DNA from: Rhodopirellula sp.
GTDB lineage: Bacteria; Planctomycetota; Planctomycetia; Pirellulales; Pirellulaceae
Reading direction: 5' to 3'
DNA length: 49,905 nt
NCBI GenBank assembly: GCA_002698965.1
Contig: PAAT01000052.1
Span: 1-49,905, forward strand
Below, piece after piece: positions 9,188 through 18,479 of this stretch (positions are counted from its first letter, which is position 1; every line of letters begins with the position of its first letter). Below the pieces are notes generated by a model that saw only the letters and a list, made by a program, of their open reading frames with translations, was not told the DNA's origin and ran no database searches. The position numbers and the translations under genes were made by a program.

Positions 9188-10345
9188 TTAAAGAATCGAC
9201 AGTAATGAAGGCGCGGCGGCATCCAGCATAAACACAAAAAGCGTACAGGCGAGTAATGCCATTACTGCGACCATCGAAGACTCCAGTAGCAACAGGGTCC
9301 GAACCTTCAAACGGGAGCATCCTAAATAGTGCATTGTCTCTAAATGCCGCTTTCTCAACTGTACGGACTGGATGGTGGAGACAACAACCATCACCGTTGA
9401 GATCGCCAAGAGAATCACGAATACCAGATCCAGTACGTCTTTCACACGCACAACATGCTCCAACAACTTTTCAAACTCATGCTGAGGGACGACGACCTGA
9501 GTCGTCCGGTCATCTTGATAGTCGACTCGCAATAAAGCACTTGCTTCTTTCGTCTTCGGCCAAACGGCCACCGATGAAATGCGATAGTCTAACTGTTCAC
9601 CATGAAAGTGAATCAAATGCCTGCTCGATTGATCGAGGTTGGTTTGGGATTCGAGAGGAGTATGTGCACCTTCCACCCCATGAAGCAAGGAACGGCGACT
9701 GACAGCCGTACCGGAGTCACTTTCCTCATGCGCGTGTCCATAACCATCCAGCAGCCAGGCAGTTTCGAGCGATACAAAGATAGCTCGATCATCCGGAGTG
9801 GAAGTCTTTTTCAATACACCTGCGACCCGAAGATCGTACGGCAACATCTCTCCAAAGCCAAACGTAGTTTGCAAGTCGCTCTTTATAATGGTCATTCCGT
9901 TGAGTTGGTCAGCAACATCTGCACCAACCACGCAGGTACCAATTTCAGCAAATACTTGTCCGGCATCCAGCTCAAGCGCCTGGGCAGTAAAGTAAATCGA
10001 ATTCGTACCCACAATAGGCCACTTTCCCTGACCAGCCGAATGGACAAGATGTAGCGGCACAGAAACCAACTCAGCGTCGTCTCGCAAACGGCCGTATTCT
10101 CGATAGGTAAGTGATTGCTGCAACTCTCCAACAAAGAACTGGGAACGCAAAACCAAATCAAATCGGTCGCCCCTGGCCCCAATTAACAAAGGAGGCCTTG
10201 TACTTCGAGACTCTAACTCGCCACGATACCGAGCCATCACACGGAAAGAAGTAATCGGCAGGGCGAGAGAAAGCCCAATGGTAATAACCAACGTCAGCAC
10301 CAGTTTCCATTGCGATTTCAAATAAGCACAGGCAAAGCGAATCAT
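9188..10345 (-). CDS. ABC transporter permease, FtsX/MacB type, apparently with only three membrane segments
   Basis: 385 residues. One membrane segment lies at ~12-33, followed by a large periplasmic domain (~35-300), then membrane segments at ~304-330 and ~352-376. The cytoplasmic loop between them contains RKRHLETMHYLGCSR, matching the FtsX-domain loop that contacts the ATPase. Classical MacB/LolC/FtsX permeases have four segments. Here the protein stops at DAAAPSLLSIL with no fourth segment, and I see no hydrophobic continuation in other frames downstream. It is therefore either a true three-segment variant or a shortened permease. The start overlaps the ATPase stop by 4 bp (ATGA), so the two subunits are coupled. 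Likely role: export, lipoprotein release or mechanotransmission across the inner membrane. Confidence 0.87.
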   Translation of the reverse strand: MIRFACAYLKSQWKLVLTLVITIGLSLALPITSFRVMARYRGELESRSTRPPLLIGARGDRFDLVLRSQFFVGELQQSLTYREYGRLRDDAELVSVPLHLVHSAGQGKWPIVGTNSIYFTAQALELDAGQVFAEIGTCVVGADVADQLNGMTIIKSDLQTTFGFGEMLPYDLRVAGVLKKTSTPDDRAIFVSLETAWLLDGYGHAHEESDSGTAVSRRSLLHGVEGAHTPLESQTNLDQSSRHLIHFHGEQLDYRISSVAVWPKTKEASALLRVDYQDDRTTQVVVPQHEFEKLLEHVVRVKDVLDLVFVILLAISTVMVVVSTIQSVQLRKRHLETMHYLGCSRLKVRTLLLLESSMVAVMALLACTLFVFMLDAAAPSLLSIL

Positions 10346-11025
10346 GCCGGACTCTCGTCACCTCCTATATTGATCTCACCAAACGGCAAGACTCGCGTGA
10401 AGCAAGAAAGACTTTCATGAGCATGCGTTACAGCCACAACGGTGGCTTCTATTTCATTCGCTTGTTCGAACAACAAATCCCGAACATCGGTTGCATTTCC
10501 GGCATCCAGATTCGCGGTTGGTTCATCGGCCAACACGAGAGTCGGCCGGCGTAGTAGAGCCCGGCATACAGCAACTCGTTGCTGCTCTCCACGCGACATG
10601 GAACTAACCGGACGATCCGATATTTCTTCCAAGCCAACTTTTCTTATTAATTCATCTGCTCGTCGCTCCCAATCATCATCCCGAGTATTTAACGAGAGAG
10701 TCACGGGAAGAAGGATGTTATCTTTGAGGCTCAGATATTCGATCAACCGAAAGTCCTGAAACACAAATCCAATGGAGTCATTTCTGAAACTCCGCATTTT
10801 ATTGGGACTCGCCGTAGGCAATGCAACGTTCCGAAACCTCACTTCCCCGTTAGACGGTGCTGTTAATGGAATAATTCCCGCAAGTAGACTTAAAAAAGTT
10901 GTTTTTCCACATCCGCTCGGGCCCACAATAGCAGTATGCTGGCCCACCTCCAAGTCAAACCTAGGTACGTTCAACTTAAAGGGGCTATTGGGGTACCGAA
11001 ACTGCATGTTGCGAACAGAAAGCAT
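10342..11025 (-). CDS. ABC transporter ATP-binding protein, LolD/MacB-like
   Basis: 227 residues, the usual length for LolD/MacB-type ATPases. Walker A is GPSGCGKTT (Lys41), the Q-loop is FVFQDF (Gln90), the signature is MSRGEQQR (144-150) with Arg in place of the usual second-position Gly, Walker B is LVLADEPTANLD (Asp167, Glu168), and the H-loop is VTHAH (His201). The DEPTANLD form and the inserted RxxxIGFVFQ pattern are typical of the lipoprotein-release/macrolide-export subfamily. It is the first gene of the 11025-to-5598 operon and pairs with the FtsX-like permease through a 4-bp overlap. It faces the PSD1-type gene across 114 bp. Confidence 0.95.
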   Translation of the reverse strand: MLSVRNMQFRYPNSPFKLNVPRFDLEVGQHTAIVGPSGCGKTTFLSLLAGIIPLTAPSNGEVRFRNVALPTASPNKMRSFRNDSIGFVFQDFRLIEYLSLKDNILLPVTLSLNTRDDDWERRADELIRKVGLEEISDRPVSSMSRGEQQRVAVCRALLRRPTLVLADEPTANLDAGNATDVRDLLFEQANEIEATVVAVTHAHESLSCFTRVLPFGEINIGGDESPA

Positions 11026-11139
11026 CCCGTGATTCTATCCCGCCAGCTCACTAACGCAAACTTCGTCTCTTTCAATAGTACGCAAATGCCTCTTTTTTTA
11101 ATAAAATAGATTGCGTTAATAACAATTAACCACACCAGG

Positions 11140-14100
11140 ATGTTTGATGAATTAAATATGAATACTTGTCGCTTCGTTATTTTTTTGGCTCTGAACTTTG
11201 CTGTCATTTCAAATCTATGTGCTCAAGAAATTGACTTTAATCGAGATGTCCGCCCCATCCTCTCTAATAATTGCTTTCAATGCCATGGCCCCGACGAAGC
11301 GGCCAGACAGGCTGACCTGAGGCTAGACACTGCGGAAGGTATCGCTCAGATGCGAGATCCCGCGTTAATTGTTAAAGGAGACGTTTTAAACGGGGAGTTC
11401 ATACATCGAATAACCGCGATCGACAACGATCTAAAAATGCCACCGTCGGAATCTAATCGTGAATTAAGTGACCTTCAGATTGCCACTCTCAAACGATGGA
11501 TAGAGCAGGGTGCGGAATACTCCGTCCATTGGTCTTTCACGCCGCCGGCCAAGTCCGATTTTCCAAAAACGGCAAATGACAGGTGGCCACGCAATGCCAT
11601 CGACCACTTCATTCTTGCAAAATTAGAACGAGAAAAACTGCAGCCTTCACACCAGGCCTCCCGTGAAACACTCATCCGGCGACTGACGTTTGATCTCACT
11701 GGTTTACCCCCGACTCCGCAGGAAGTCGCCGAATACCTTGCAGATCAGGCTGACGATGCCTACGAAAAAGTAGTCAAACGCCTTCTTAGCTCAACGCGTT
11801 TCGGTGAGCACATGGCGTGGAGTTGGCTCGAAGCTGCTCGTTATTCAGATACCAACGGCTATCAGGGAGACCGAACTCGTAGTAGCTATTTCTGGCGAAC
11901 CTGGGTAATTGAAGCTTTTAACAATAACATGCCATTCGATCAGTTCTCAGTCGAGCAAATCGCTGGTGACTTACTCGAATCCCCCACGACATCGCAAATG
12001 ATTGCTACCGGATTTAACCGCAATCACCCACTTAACGGGGAGGGGGGGCGTATTGCCGAAGAGAATAGAGTTGAATACGTCTTCGACCGAACCGAAACAA
12101 CGAGTACCGTCTGGTTGGGGCTTACGGTTGGTTGTGCACGCTGTCACGATCACAAATACGATCCAATCAGCCAACGCGAATACTATGAAATGTACGCTTA
12201 CTTCAACAGCATAGATGAATCCGGAAGTGTCGACGCTGGTGGCAACGCCCGCCCATTAATCAAGGTTCCCACGCTTGCACAACGAGGGAGAGCGGAAGAG
12301 CTTGAAAAGCTGATGGCTCAGTTAGAAAAAGAGAGAGGACAGCCGGTGGAAACATTGAGTGAAGCCCGTATGCAATGGGTAGCAAAATGGAATTCCGCTG
12401 TCACCAACAATAGAATCAGTGGACTTTGGCACCAACTCATTCCTTCAAGCGCTGAATCCAAGGAAGGTGCCACAACACATATCGAGCCCCACGGCAAAGT
12501 TGTCATCACTGGCAAGTTCCCCGACTTTGATGACTACACTCTCACAATCCCTCTTCATCCGGGCACCATTAAAGCCCTTCGACTTGAAGCACTTACCAAC
12601 GGAAATATTCCCTTCCGCGGGCCCGGCAGAAATGCTAATTTCGTATTAACCGGATTTGAGGTGTCTCTGCTCCCAAAAGCAGGAGAGCCAACAGCCCTGA
12701 TTTTTGACGATGCAATCGCCGATTTTACACAAGGTGGATTCAATATCGCCGAAACGTTAAACCCGGAGAGCAAAGGGGGTTGGGCTGTATGGGACGGAGA
12801 ACTTAAAACGGCTGTTGATCGTCAGGCGATCTTCAAGCTGAAGCAACCGCTCGAAGTTAGCGAAGGTGACCGGCTTGTCGTGACTATGAAGCACCGATCC
12901 GAGCACGCCAAGCATATTCTAGGGACCTTCACGCTGGCAACATCGAGTTCGCGTGACGTGACGTTTGAAACGGAAACCATTCCTCCTGCTGATATACTGG
13001 CGGTCCTTGATATCAACTCCGAAGAGTGGAATAACCAACAGGCAACCGCTATCGCTGACTTTCACCGACGTTCAACTCAAAAACACCGTGATGCTACCGC
13101 CAGATTACGACTGGCTCAAACCGAACATGACCGTCTCAAAGAGGGATTCCAGGACACCATGGTCATGCGTGATCGAAGTCAAGCGAGAGACACGCGAGTC
13201 TTAGTCGTCGGGCGATATGACAACCCACTGGATAATGAGAAGTTATTTCCGGACACACTTGCTAGTGTTGCCCCCATGCCGGAAGATACGCCGAAGAATA
13301 GGCTAGGGCTTGCGCAGTGGATCGTTTCCAAGAACAACCCACTCACGAGTCGAGTCACGGTCAACCGTTTTTGGCAACAGTTCTTTGGCACTGGCTTGGT
13401 AAAAACGACCGAAGACTTTGGCTCCCAAGGAGAGTTACCAAGCCATCCTCAACTACTTGACTGGTTGGCGGTTGACTTCCAGCACAACAACTGGGACGTT
13501 AAGCGACTGGTGACTCAAATCGTAAGCAGCGCGACGTACCGACAAAGCTCTAGCGTCACTCCCGAATTGTTAGAAAGAGATCCTTACAATCGTTTACTGG
13601 CAAGGGCACCTCGCTACCGATTGGCGGCGCACACCATTCGGGATAATGCTTTGGCCGTTTCCGGGTTACTGGTTGAAAAACTGGGTGGCCCATCCGTCAA
13701 GCCATACCAACCGCCGGGACTTTGGGCCGATTTCAGTTTCGGAAAGATCAAATACACTCAAGACTCTGGAGATGCTCTTTATCGTCGTAGTCTGTATACA
13801 TTCTGGCGTCGTTCCCTGTCGCCGCCAAACATGTTTGACGAAGCCAATCGTCAAACATGCGAAGTACGAACCAAGCGAACAAACACGCCCCTTCACGCCT
13901 TAACACTACTCAATGACATCACGTTTGTCGAAGCAGCACGAGTCTTTGCTCAAAGTCTTATTCTAGAAAATGAGCAGGACAACGATCGCTTCCGAAGTGC
14001 TTTCCAAAGAGCCTTATCACGCCCGCCGACCTCAGCAGAAATCACACTCATGAATAACATCGTGACCTTGTCTCGTAAACACTATCAACAAAAGCCGGAA

Positions 14101-14229
14101 GAGGCCGCCGAACTGCTTAGCGTAGGTGAAAGTGTAACGGATAAGTCCGTGGAGGCTGTCGAACTGGCCGCGTTCACCAATCTAGCCAACATCATTTTCA
14201 ATACGGACGAGTTCATCTCGAAAGAATAA
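11140..14229 (+). CDS. Planctomycete cytochrome-c / DUF1549 / DUF1553 protein (PSD1 type)
   Basis: 1029 residues. A signal peptide (hydrophobic core [11 protein letters not shown]) precedes a planctomycete cytochrome C-like domain with Cys45-Phe-Gln-Cys48-His49 (~33-125). DUF1549 (~150-360) carries the hallmark [11 protein letters not shown] (Cys332, Cys335, His336), a second heme-type site. A beta-rich, carbohydrate-binding-like insert (~450-620) and DUF1553 (~725-1000, with [14 protein letters not shown]) complete it. The first ATG is at 11140, but an in-frame ATG at 11158 gives a more standard signal peptide; neither has a clear ribosome site. Such proteins are usually encoded with a DUF1501 partner, and that gene follows after 8 bp. 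The role is unproven; periplasmic or membrane-associated redox work in complex-polymer breakdown is a common proposal. Confidence 0.95.
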   Translation: MFDELNMNTCRFVIFLALNFAVISNLCAQEIDFNRDVRPILSNNCFQCHGPDEAARQADLRLDTAEGIAQMRDPALIVKGDVLNGEFIHRITAIDNDLKMPPSESNRELSDLQIATLKRWIEQGAEYSVHWSFTPPAKSDFPKTANDRWPRNAIDHFILAKLEREKLQPSHQASRETLIRRLTFDLTGLPPTPQEVAEYLADQADDAYEKVVKRLLSSTRFGEHMAWSWLEAARYSDTNGYQGDRTRSSYFWRTWVIEAFNNNMPFDQFSVEQIAGDLLESPTTSQMIATGFNRNHPLNGEGGRIAEENRVEYVFDRTETTSTVWLGLTVGCARCHDHKYDPISQREYYEMYAYFNSIDESGSVDAGGNARPLIKVPTLAQRGRAEELEKLMAQLEKERGQPVETLSEARMQWVAKWNSAVTNNRISGLWHQLIPSSAESKEGATTHIEPHGKVVITGKFPDFDDYTLTIPLHPGTIKALRLEALTNGNIPFRGPGRNANFVLTGFEVSLLPKAGEPTALIFDDAIADFTQGGFNIAETLNPESKGGWAVWDGELKTAVDRQAIFKLKQPLEVSEGDRLVVTMKHRSEHAKHILGTFTLATSSSRDVTFETETIPPADILAVLDINSEEWNNQQATAIADFHRRSTQKHRDATARLRLAQTEHDRLKEGFQDTMVMRDRSQARDTRVLVVGRYDNPLDNEKLFPDTLASVAPMPEDTPKNRLGLAQWIVSKNNPLTSRVTVNRFWQQFFGTGLVKTTEDFGSQGELPSHPQLLDWLAVDFQHNNWDVKRLVTQIVSSATYRQSSSVTPELLERDPYNRLLARAPRYRLAAHTIRDNALAVSGLLVEKLGGPSVKPYQPPGLWADFSFGKIKYTQDSGDALYRRSLYTFWRRSLSPPNMFDEANRQTCEVRTKRTNTPLHALTLLNDITFVEAARVFAQSLILENEQDNDRFRSAFQRALSRPPTSAEITLMNNIVTLSRKHYQQKPEEAAELLSVGESVTDKSVEAVELAAFTNLANIIFNTDEFISKE

Positions 14230-14237
14230 CCAACGTC

Positions 14238-15674
14238 ATGCATCCTACTGACAAACATAATCAGGCAATTACCAGACGTCATTTTTTTGGCAAGACGAGT
14301 ATCGGTATTGGTTCCGCTGCTTTGGCGACTCTATTAAACGAAGATTCCCCGGCTGCTGAAATCCCTGGCATTTCCCACTTTGCCCCCAAAGCCAAACGGG
14401 TTATCTACCTATTTCAAAACGGAGCGCCCACGCATCTAGACTTATTCGACTACAAGCCGAGCATGAATAAGTATCGTGGAACCGACCTGCCAGACTCAGT
14501 TCAACAAGGCCAGCGTTTAACAACGATGACTCAGGGAAAAGCCCGCAAGGTATTACCGACGCCCTGGAAATTCCGGCCCTACGGGGAAAGCGGAACTTAC
14601 ATGAGCGAATTAGTGCCGCATATGGGATCAATTGCCGATGACTTATGTCTCGTAAGGTCGATGTATTCGGAGGCTATTAACCATGCACCAGCTATCACCT
14701 TCCTGCTTACTGGATCCGAAATGCCAGGTCGTCCCAGTATGGGTGCCTGGCTTTCTTATGGCCTGGGAAGTGGTAACGAGGATTTACCGACGTTTTGTGC
14801 AATGACCAGCAGAGACCGTGAAGCATCCTGTGGCCAAATTTTTTATGAATGGTACTGGGGAGCGGGTTTCTTGCCGACTCATCACCAGGGTGTTAAATTC
14901 CGTGGCGTGGGAGACCCCGTTTTGTACCTCTCCAATCCCAAAGGTATCGATCGTGGACTCCGGAAAGATCTGCTAGACCAACTCTCGCAACTCAATCACT
15001 TAAGGCAACTGGAGGTTGGCGACCCTGAAATCCTCACACGTATTTCTCAATATGAAATGGCTTACCGCATGCAGGCATCCGTACCTGAACTGGCCGACAT
15101 TACCACCGAACCCCAGCATATTCTGGACATGTACGGGCCAGATGTAATGGAACGAGGGACCTTCTCGCAAAACTGTTTACTTGCGAGACGATTGGCAGAG
15201 AAAGGTGTTCGTTTTATTCAACTGATGCATGCTGGCTGGGACCAACACAACAACCTTCCTACGCAATTAGCAGTACAAGCTCGTGACACAGATCAACCAG
15301 CGGCAGCCCTAGTTAAAGATCTCAAACAGCGCGGCTTACTTGACGAGACGCTGGTTATTTGGGGCGGCGAGTTCGGGAGAACTCCATTTGCTCAAGGTGA
15401 CATGAACAACCAGAAACAACATGGCCGTGACCATCACCCCTATTGCTTCAGTCTTTGGATGGCCGGCGGTGGAATCAAGGGAGGTACGACCTACGGCGAA
15501 TCTGATGAATTCGGTTATAACGTCGCGGAGAACGGGGTTCATGTCCATGACCTGCAAGCGACAATCCTGCACCTTTTGGGGATTGATCACGAACGTCTGA
15601 CCTACAAATTCCAAGGACGCGAATTTCGATTAACCGATGTCCACGGTCAAGTAGTCAAGCCGATTCTCACATAA
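14238..15674 (+). CDS. DUF1501 protein with Tat signal
   Basis: 478 residues. The N-terminus carries a twin-arginine export motif (TRRHFFG, Arg13-Arg14) followed by a hydrophobic stretch (IGSAALATLL), so the folded protein is exported. DUF1501 proteins belong to the alkaline-phosphatase/sulfatase-like superfamily. Visible landmarks are YLFQNGAPTHLDLFDYKP, GWDQHNN, IWGGEFGRTPF and GRDHHPY, which hold the Asp/His residues expected of a metal site. Length is normal for the family. The gene starts 8 bp after the PSD1-type gene and ends 14 bp before a sulfatase gene, so the three form one operon. The function of DUF1501 is not established experimentally. Confidence 0.95.
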   Translation: MHPTDKHNQAITRRHFFGKTSIGIGSAALATLLNEDSPAAEIPGISHFAPKAKRVIYLFQNGAPTHLDLFDYKPSMNKYRGTDLPDSVQQGQRLTTMTQGKARKVLPTPWKFRPYGESGTYMSELVPHMGSIADDLCLVRSMYSEAINHAPAITFLLTGSEMPGRPSMGAWLSYGLGSGNEDLPTFCAMTSRDREASCGQIFYEWYWGAGFLPTHHQGVKFRGVGDPVLYLSNPKGIDRGLRKDLLDQLSQLNHLRQLEVGDPEILTRISQYEMAYRMQASVPELADITTEPQHILDMYGPDVMERGTFSQNCLLARRLAEKGVRFIQLMHAGWDQHNNLPTQLAVQARDTDQPAAALVKDLKQRGLLDETLVIWGGEFGRTPFAQGDMNNQKQHGRDHHPYCFSLWMAGGGIKGGTTYGESDEFGYNVAENGVHVHDLQATILHLLGIDHERLTYKFQGREFRLTDVHGQVVKPILT

Positions 15675-15688
15675 GATCTATCAACATC

Positions 15689-17137
15689 ATGTCTAACCAA
15701 CCCAACGTCCTGCTACTTACCGCAGATCACTGGCCCGCTTCACTACTAGGCGCGGCAGGGCATCCTGCTATTGAAACCCCTACGCTGGACAATCTTGCAC
15801 GCAATGGCATTCGATTTACGAATGCTTATACCGAATGTCCTGTTTGCATCCCTGCACGTCGAACCCTATTAACAGGCACATCACCGCGAAGCCATGGTGA
15901 CCGTACGTTTCAGGTTGAACGTGAAATGCCTGAAGTCTCTACCATAGCTGATGTTTTCCGCTCCAATGGGTACCAAACCTATGCGTCTGGAAAACTGCAT
16001 GTCTATCCCCCACGTGCACGGGCCGGATTTGACGACGTACAACTCTGCGAAGAAGGTCGACCTCAACTAGGGCCAACCGACGATTATGAAATTTACCTCG
16101 GAGAAGTCGGTGAAACCGGCAGGCAATTCCTACACGGAATGAGTAACAACGATTATGTCAGTCGTCCATGGCATCTAAAAGAGGAACATCACGCTACTAA
16201 TTGGATCACGCGAGAAATGTGTCGGTTCATTCAACGCCGCGATCCTACTCGTCCTTCACTCTGGTACTGCTCGTACACTCACCCCCACCCTCCGCTCGTA
16301 CCGCCTCAATGGTACCTCGAATTCTATCGGGACACCGAAATCCCAGCACCGTATCACGGTACATGGGAAACCAGTAGGGATACCATGCCCTGCTGGATGA
16401 ACAATCGATTGATACAAACGGACCAGATGACCGATAAGCAGATTGAGTTTGCGCGGCGGGCTTTCTATGCCCTTTGCACACATATTGATCATCAGATCCG
16501 GGTAGTACTCGGCACGATCCGAGAAGCAGGACTCCTGGACAATACAATCATTATGTTTCTGGCAGATCACGGGGACATGCTTGGCAATCATGGACTGTTT
16601 GCCAAACGCATGTTTTACGAAGATTCGGCGTGTGTACCTATGCTGCTAGTTGGTACAAAAGGCGATCAACGTATAAAGCCCAACAGCACCGACGATCGTC
16701 TTGTAGGTTTACAGGACTGCATGCCTACGCTCCTCGACCTGTGTAACCTCGACATCCCAGAAAGTGTCGACGGTCGTTCAATGATTACGGATAACACTCG
16801 CGAACACCTCTATGGAGAATACGGTGAAGGTTTGGAAACAACCCGCATGATTCATAACGGCCGATTCAAACTAATCTATTACGCCGCCGGGAATCGTCTA
16901 CAGTTATTTGATCTGGAAACAGACCCGCTCGAATTAACTGACCTGATCGAATCGACAGAGCACCAGATGATTCGCGCCACTCTTACGGAAACACTTTTGA
17001 GTGAATTTTACGGGGCCGATACAGATTTGGTAGCGAATGGCCGACTGCAGGGTCTGCCCAATCCATCCACCGAGTGGCCCGACAGAAACCTATCCCTACA
17101 ACGCGGAACTCACTGGCCGGTACCACCGCAGTCGTAA
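15689..17137 (+). CDS. Sulfatase (formylglycine type) without signal peptide
   Basis: 482 residues. The alkaline-phosphatase-superfamily sulfatase fold is evident from NVLLLTADHW at the N-terminus, the modification motif Cys53-Ile-Pro-Ala-Arg57 followed by TLLTG, and FLADHGDMLGNHG for the second half of the Ca2+ site. The motif fits C-x-P-x-R, so Cys53 should be converted to formylglycine; no maturase gene lies in this window. The start (ATG, 14 bp after the DUF1501 stop) leads directly into the fold with no export signal, unlike the two other sulfatases here. The enzyme is therefore probably cytoplasmic and acts on imported sulfated sugars. A phosphonate/phosphate monoester hydrolase role is also possible, because that branch shares the fold and often lacks signal peptides. 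Confidence 0.92.
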   Translation: MSNQPNVLLLTADHWPASLLGAAGHPAIETPTLDNLARNGIRFTNAYTECPVCIPARRTLLTGTSPRSHGDRTFQVEREMPEVSTIADVFRSNGYQTYASGKLHVYPPRARAGFDDVQLCEEGRPQLGPTDDYEIYLGEVGETGRQFLHGMSNNDYVSRPWHLKEEHHATNWITREMCRFIQRRDPTRPSLWYCSYTHPHPPLVPPQWYLEFYRDTEIPAPYHGTWETSRDTMPCWMNNRLIQTDQMTDKQIEFARRAFYALCTHIDHQIRVVLGTIREAGLLDNTIIMFLADHGDMLGNHGLFAKRMFYEDSACVPMLLVGTKGDQRIKPNSTDDRLVGLQDCMPTLLDLCNLDIPESVDGRSMITDNTREHLYGEYGEGLETTRMIHNGRFKLIYYAAGNRLQLFDLETDPLELTDLIESTEHQMIRATLTETLLSEFYGADTDLVANGRLQGLPNPSTEWPDRNLSLQRGTHWPVPPQS

Positions 17138-17161
17138 GAACACTCGATTAAATGCTCGGTC

Positions 17162-18418
17162 TTATTCGGCTTCAATACAAACGAGCCATTCTTTTCGAAC
17201 AGCACCTGATTCATCTATGGCTCGCAGAAATACTTGCCTACCGCTAAAAGCCGGGGTAGCCATATGCCCCGTTCCCAGTTGATTCTTAGAGATCAATTCG
17301 ACCCCATCGTCCTTGGGTTTGAAGACCCAGGTCGTGCCTGTTTCACTACTAACATAAATATGCCCATTAGCCAGAATTGGACTGGCTGAAAATCCTCCGG
17401 ATAGTCGCTGCTTCCAAATCTCTTCACCCGTCTTTTTATTCCACATATATCCGATGCTATCATCCGTCACGGTAAACAAATGAGTTTTCAGCACCAGCAT
17501 TGAAGGAACATAAGTTCGGACAGTATTTTTCCAAACCAAATCACCGCTACCATCCGCCTTCCAGCACCACGTCTCACGTTTGGGATATCCGCCACTGCTG
17601 AAGATATATTCACCATCTGTGGCTACATTGCCTACCACTTCTTCGGTTGTCCCCTCCTTTTGCCAGTTCACCTTTCCTGTCATCGGATCATAACTAGCAA
17701 TCAGGTTACAGCCCGCCATAAAAATCTGATCTTTGCCGTTGATATTGTAAATCACAGGAGACACGTAGTTCGGTAACTGAGGACGGCCAGTTCGCCATAT
17801 TTCTTCCCCTGTTTCACGATCCAACGCAATGAGAGCCCCACCACCTGTTCCTTTATTGTCAATGGCAATGATCGCCATGTCCTTGTAGAGAAGGGGGGAG
17901 CAACCAAACCCCTGATGGGATCTAAAACCCTCAAAAGTATGTTCCCAAACTTTTTTACCCTCGAGATCGAGTGCCGATGTAATCACTTTCAAGTCCCGAA
18001 AGAAACTCACATACAATTTTTCGCCATCACAACTTACGCTTCCCGAAGCAAACGAGTTCTTTTTATTGTTGTGATCAAAATCACCTTGATGCATCAAGGT
18101 ATTCCAAACCAGTTTTCCATCCGAGCGGGAATAACAAAAGACATGTTGAGTCAGTTTGGTTTCATCTGCCGAAGTCAAATAAACCCGATCACCAACGACA
18201 ATCGGACTGGAATGTCCACGCCCAGGAATCTCTGACTTCCATTTTACGTTGGTTGCATCGTCCCACATCACCGGAGGCAGAGTATTGGCCGGAGCCACAC
18301 CATTATGTAACGGGCCTCGCCACCAGCCCCAGTCATTCTCTCCCAACTGAGGGAAACGGTCCTGAGCTACAGCAGTATTGACTAGTAAAAGGGCGAACAG
18401 CAATGATTTGATTTTCAT
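17162..18418 (-). CDS. Secreted PQQ-like beta-propeller protein
   Basis: 418 residues. A signal peptide ends near TAVAQ. The body is built from repeated propeller blades with the PQQ-repeat signature (A/G)xD..TGxxxW, seen at ALDRETGEEIWRTG, DPMTGKVNWQK, NKKTGEEIWKQ and SRSDGKLVWNT. The opening WGWWRGPLHNGVA is typical of planctomycete exported propellers. The family covers quinoprotein dehydrogenases and BamB-like scaffolds. The active-site Asp/Glu arrangement of true PQQ dehydrogenases is not obvious, so a binding or scaffold role is as likely as catalysis. It lies 61 bp downstream of a sulfatase gene on the same strand, suggesting a two-gene transcript, and converges with the operon ending at 17137. 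Confidence 0.92.
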   Translation of the reverse strand: MKIKSLLFALLLVNTAVAQDRFPQLGENDWGWWRGPLHNGVAPANTLPPVMWDDATNVKWKSEIPGRGHSSPIVVGDRVYLTSADETKLTQHVFCYSRSDGKLVWNTLMHQGDFDHNNKKNSFASGSVSCDGEKLYVSFFRDLKVITSALDLEGKKVWEHTFEGFRSHQGFGCSPLLYKDMAIIAIDNKGTGGGALIALDRETGEEIWRTGRPQLPNYVSPVIYNINGKDQIFMAGCNLIASYDPMTGKVNWQKEGTTEEVVGNVATDGEYIFSSGGYPKRETWCWKADGSGDLVWKNTVRTYVPSMLVLKTHLFTVTDDSIGYMWNKKTGEEIWKQRLSGGFSASPILANGHIYVSSETGTTWVFKPKDDGVELISKNQLGTGHMATPAFSGRQVFLRAIDESGAVRKEWLVCIEAE

Positions 18419-18479
18419 TTGGCTTACTCTGACGATGGTTGTCGATAAAGGTGTCTAAATGATGGCAAGGGGGGGAAGT

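Noticed and set aside
9256..10054. Overlapping 148- and 150-codon plus-strand frames inside the permease gene
   Set aside because: They are antisense to a well-supported ABC permease with conserved loop and overlap; no domain seen.
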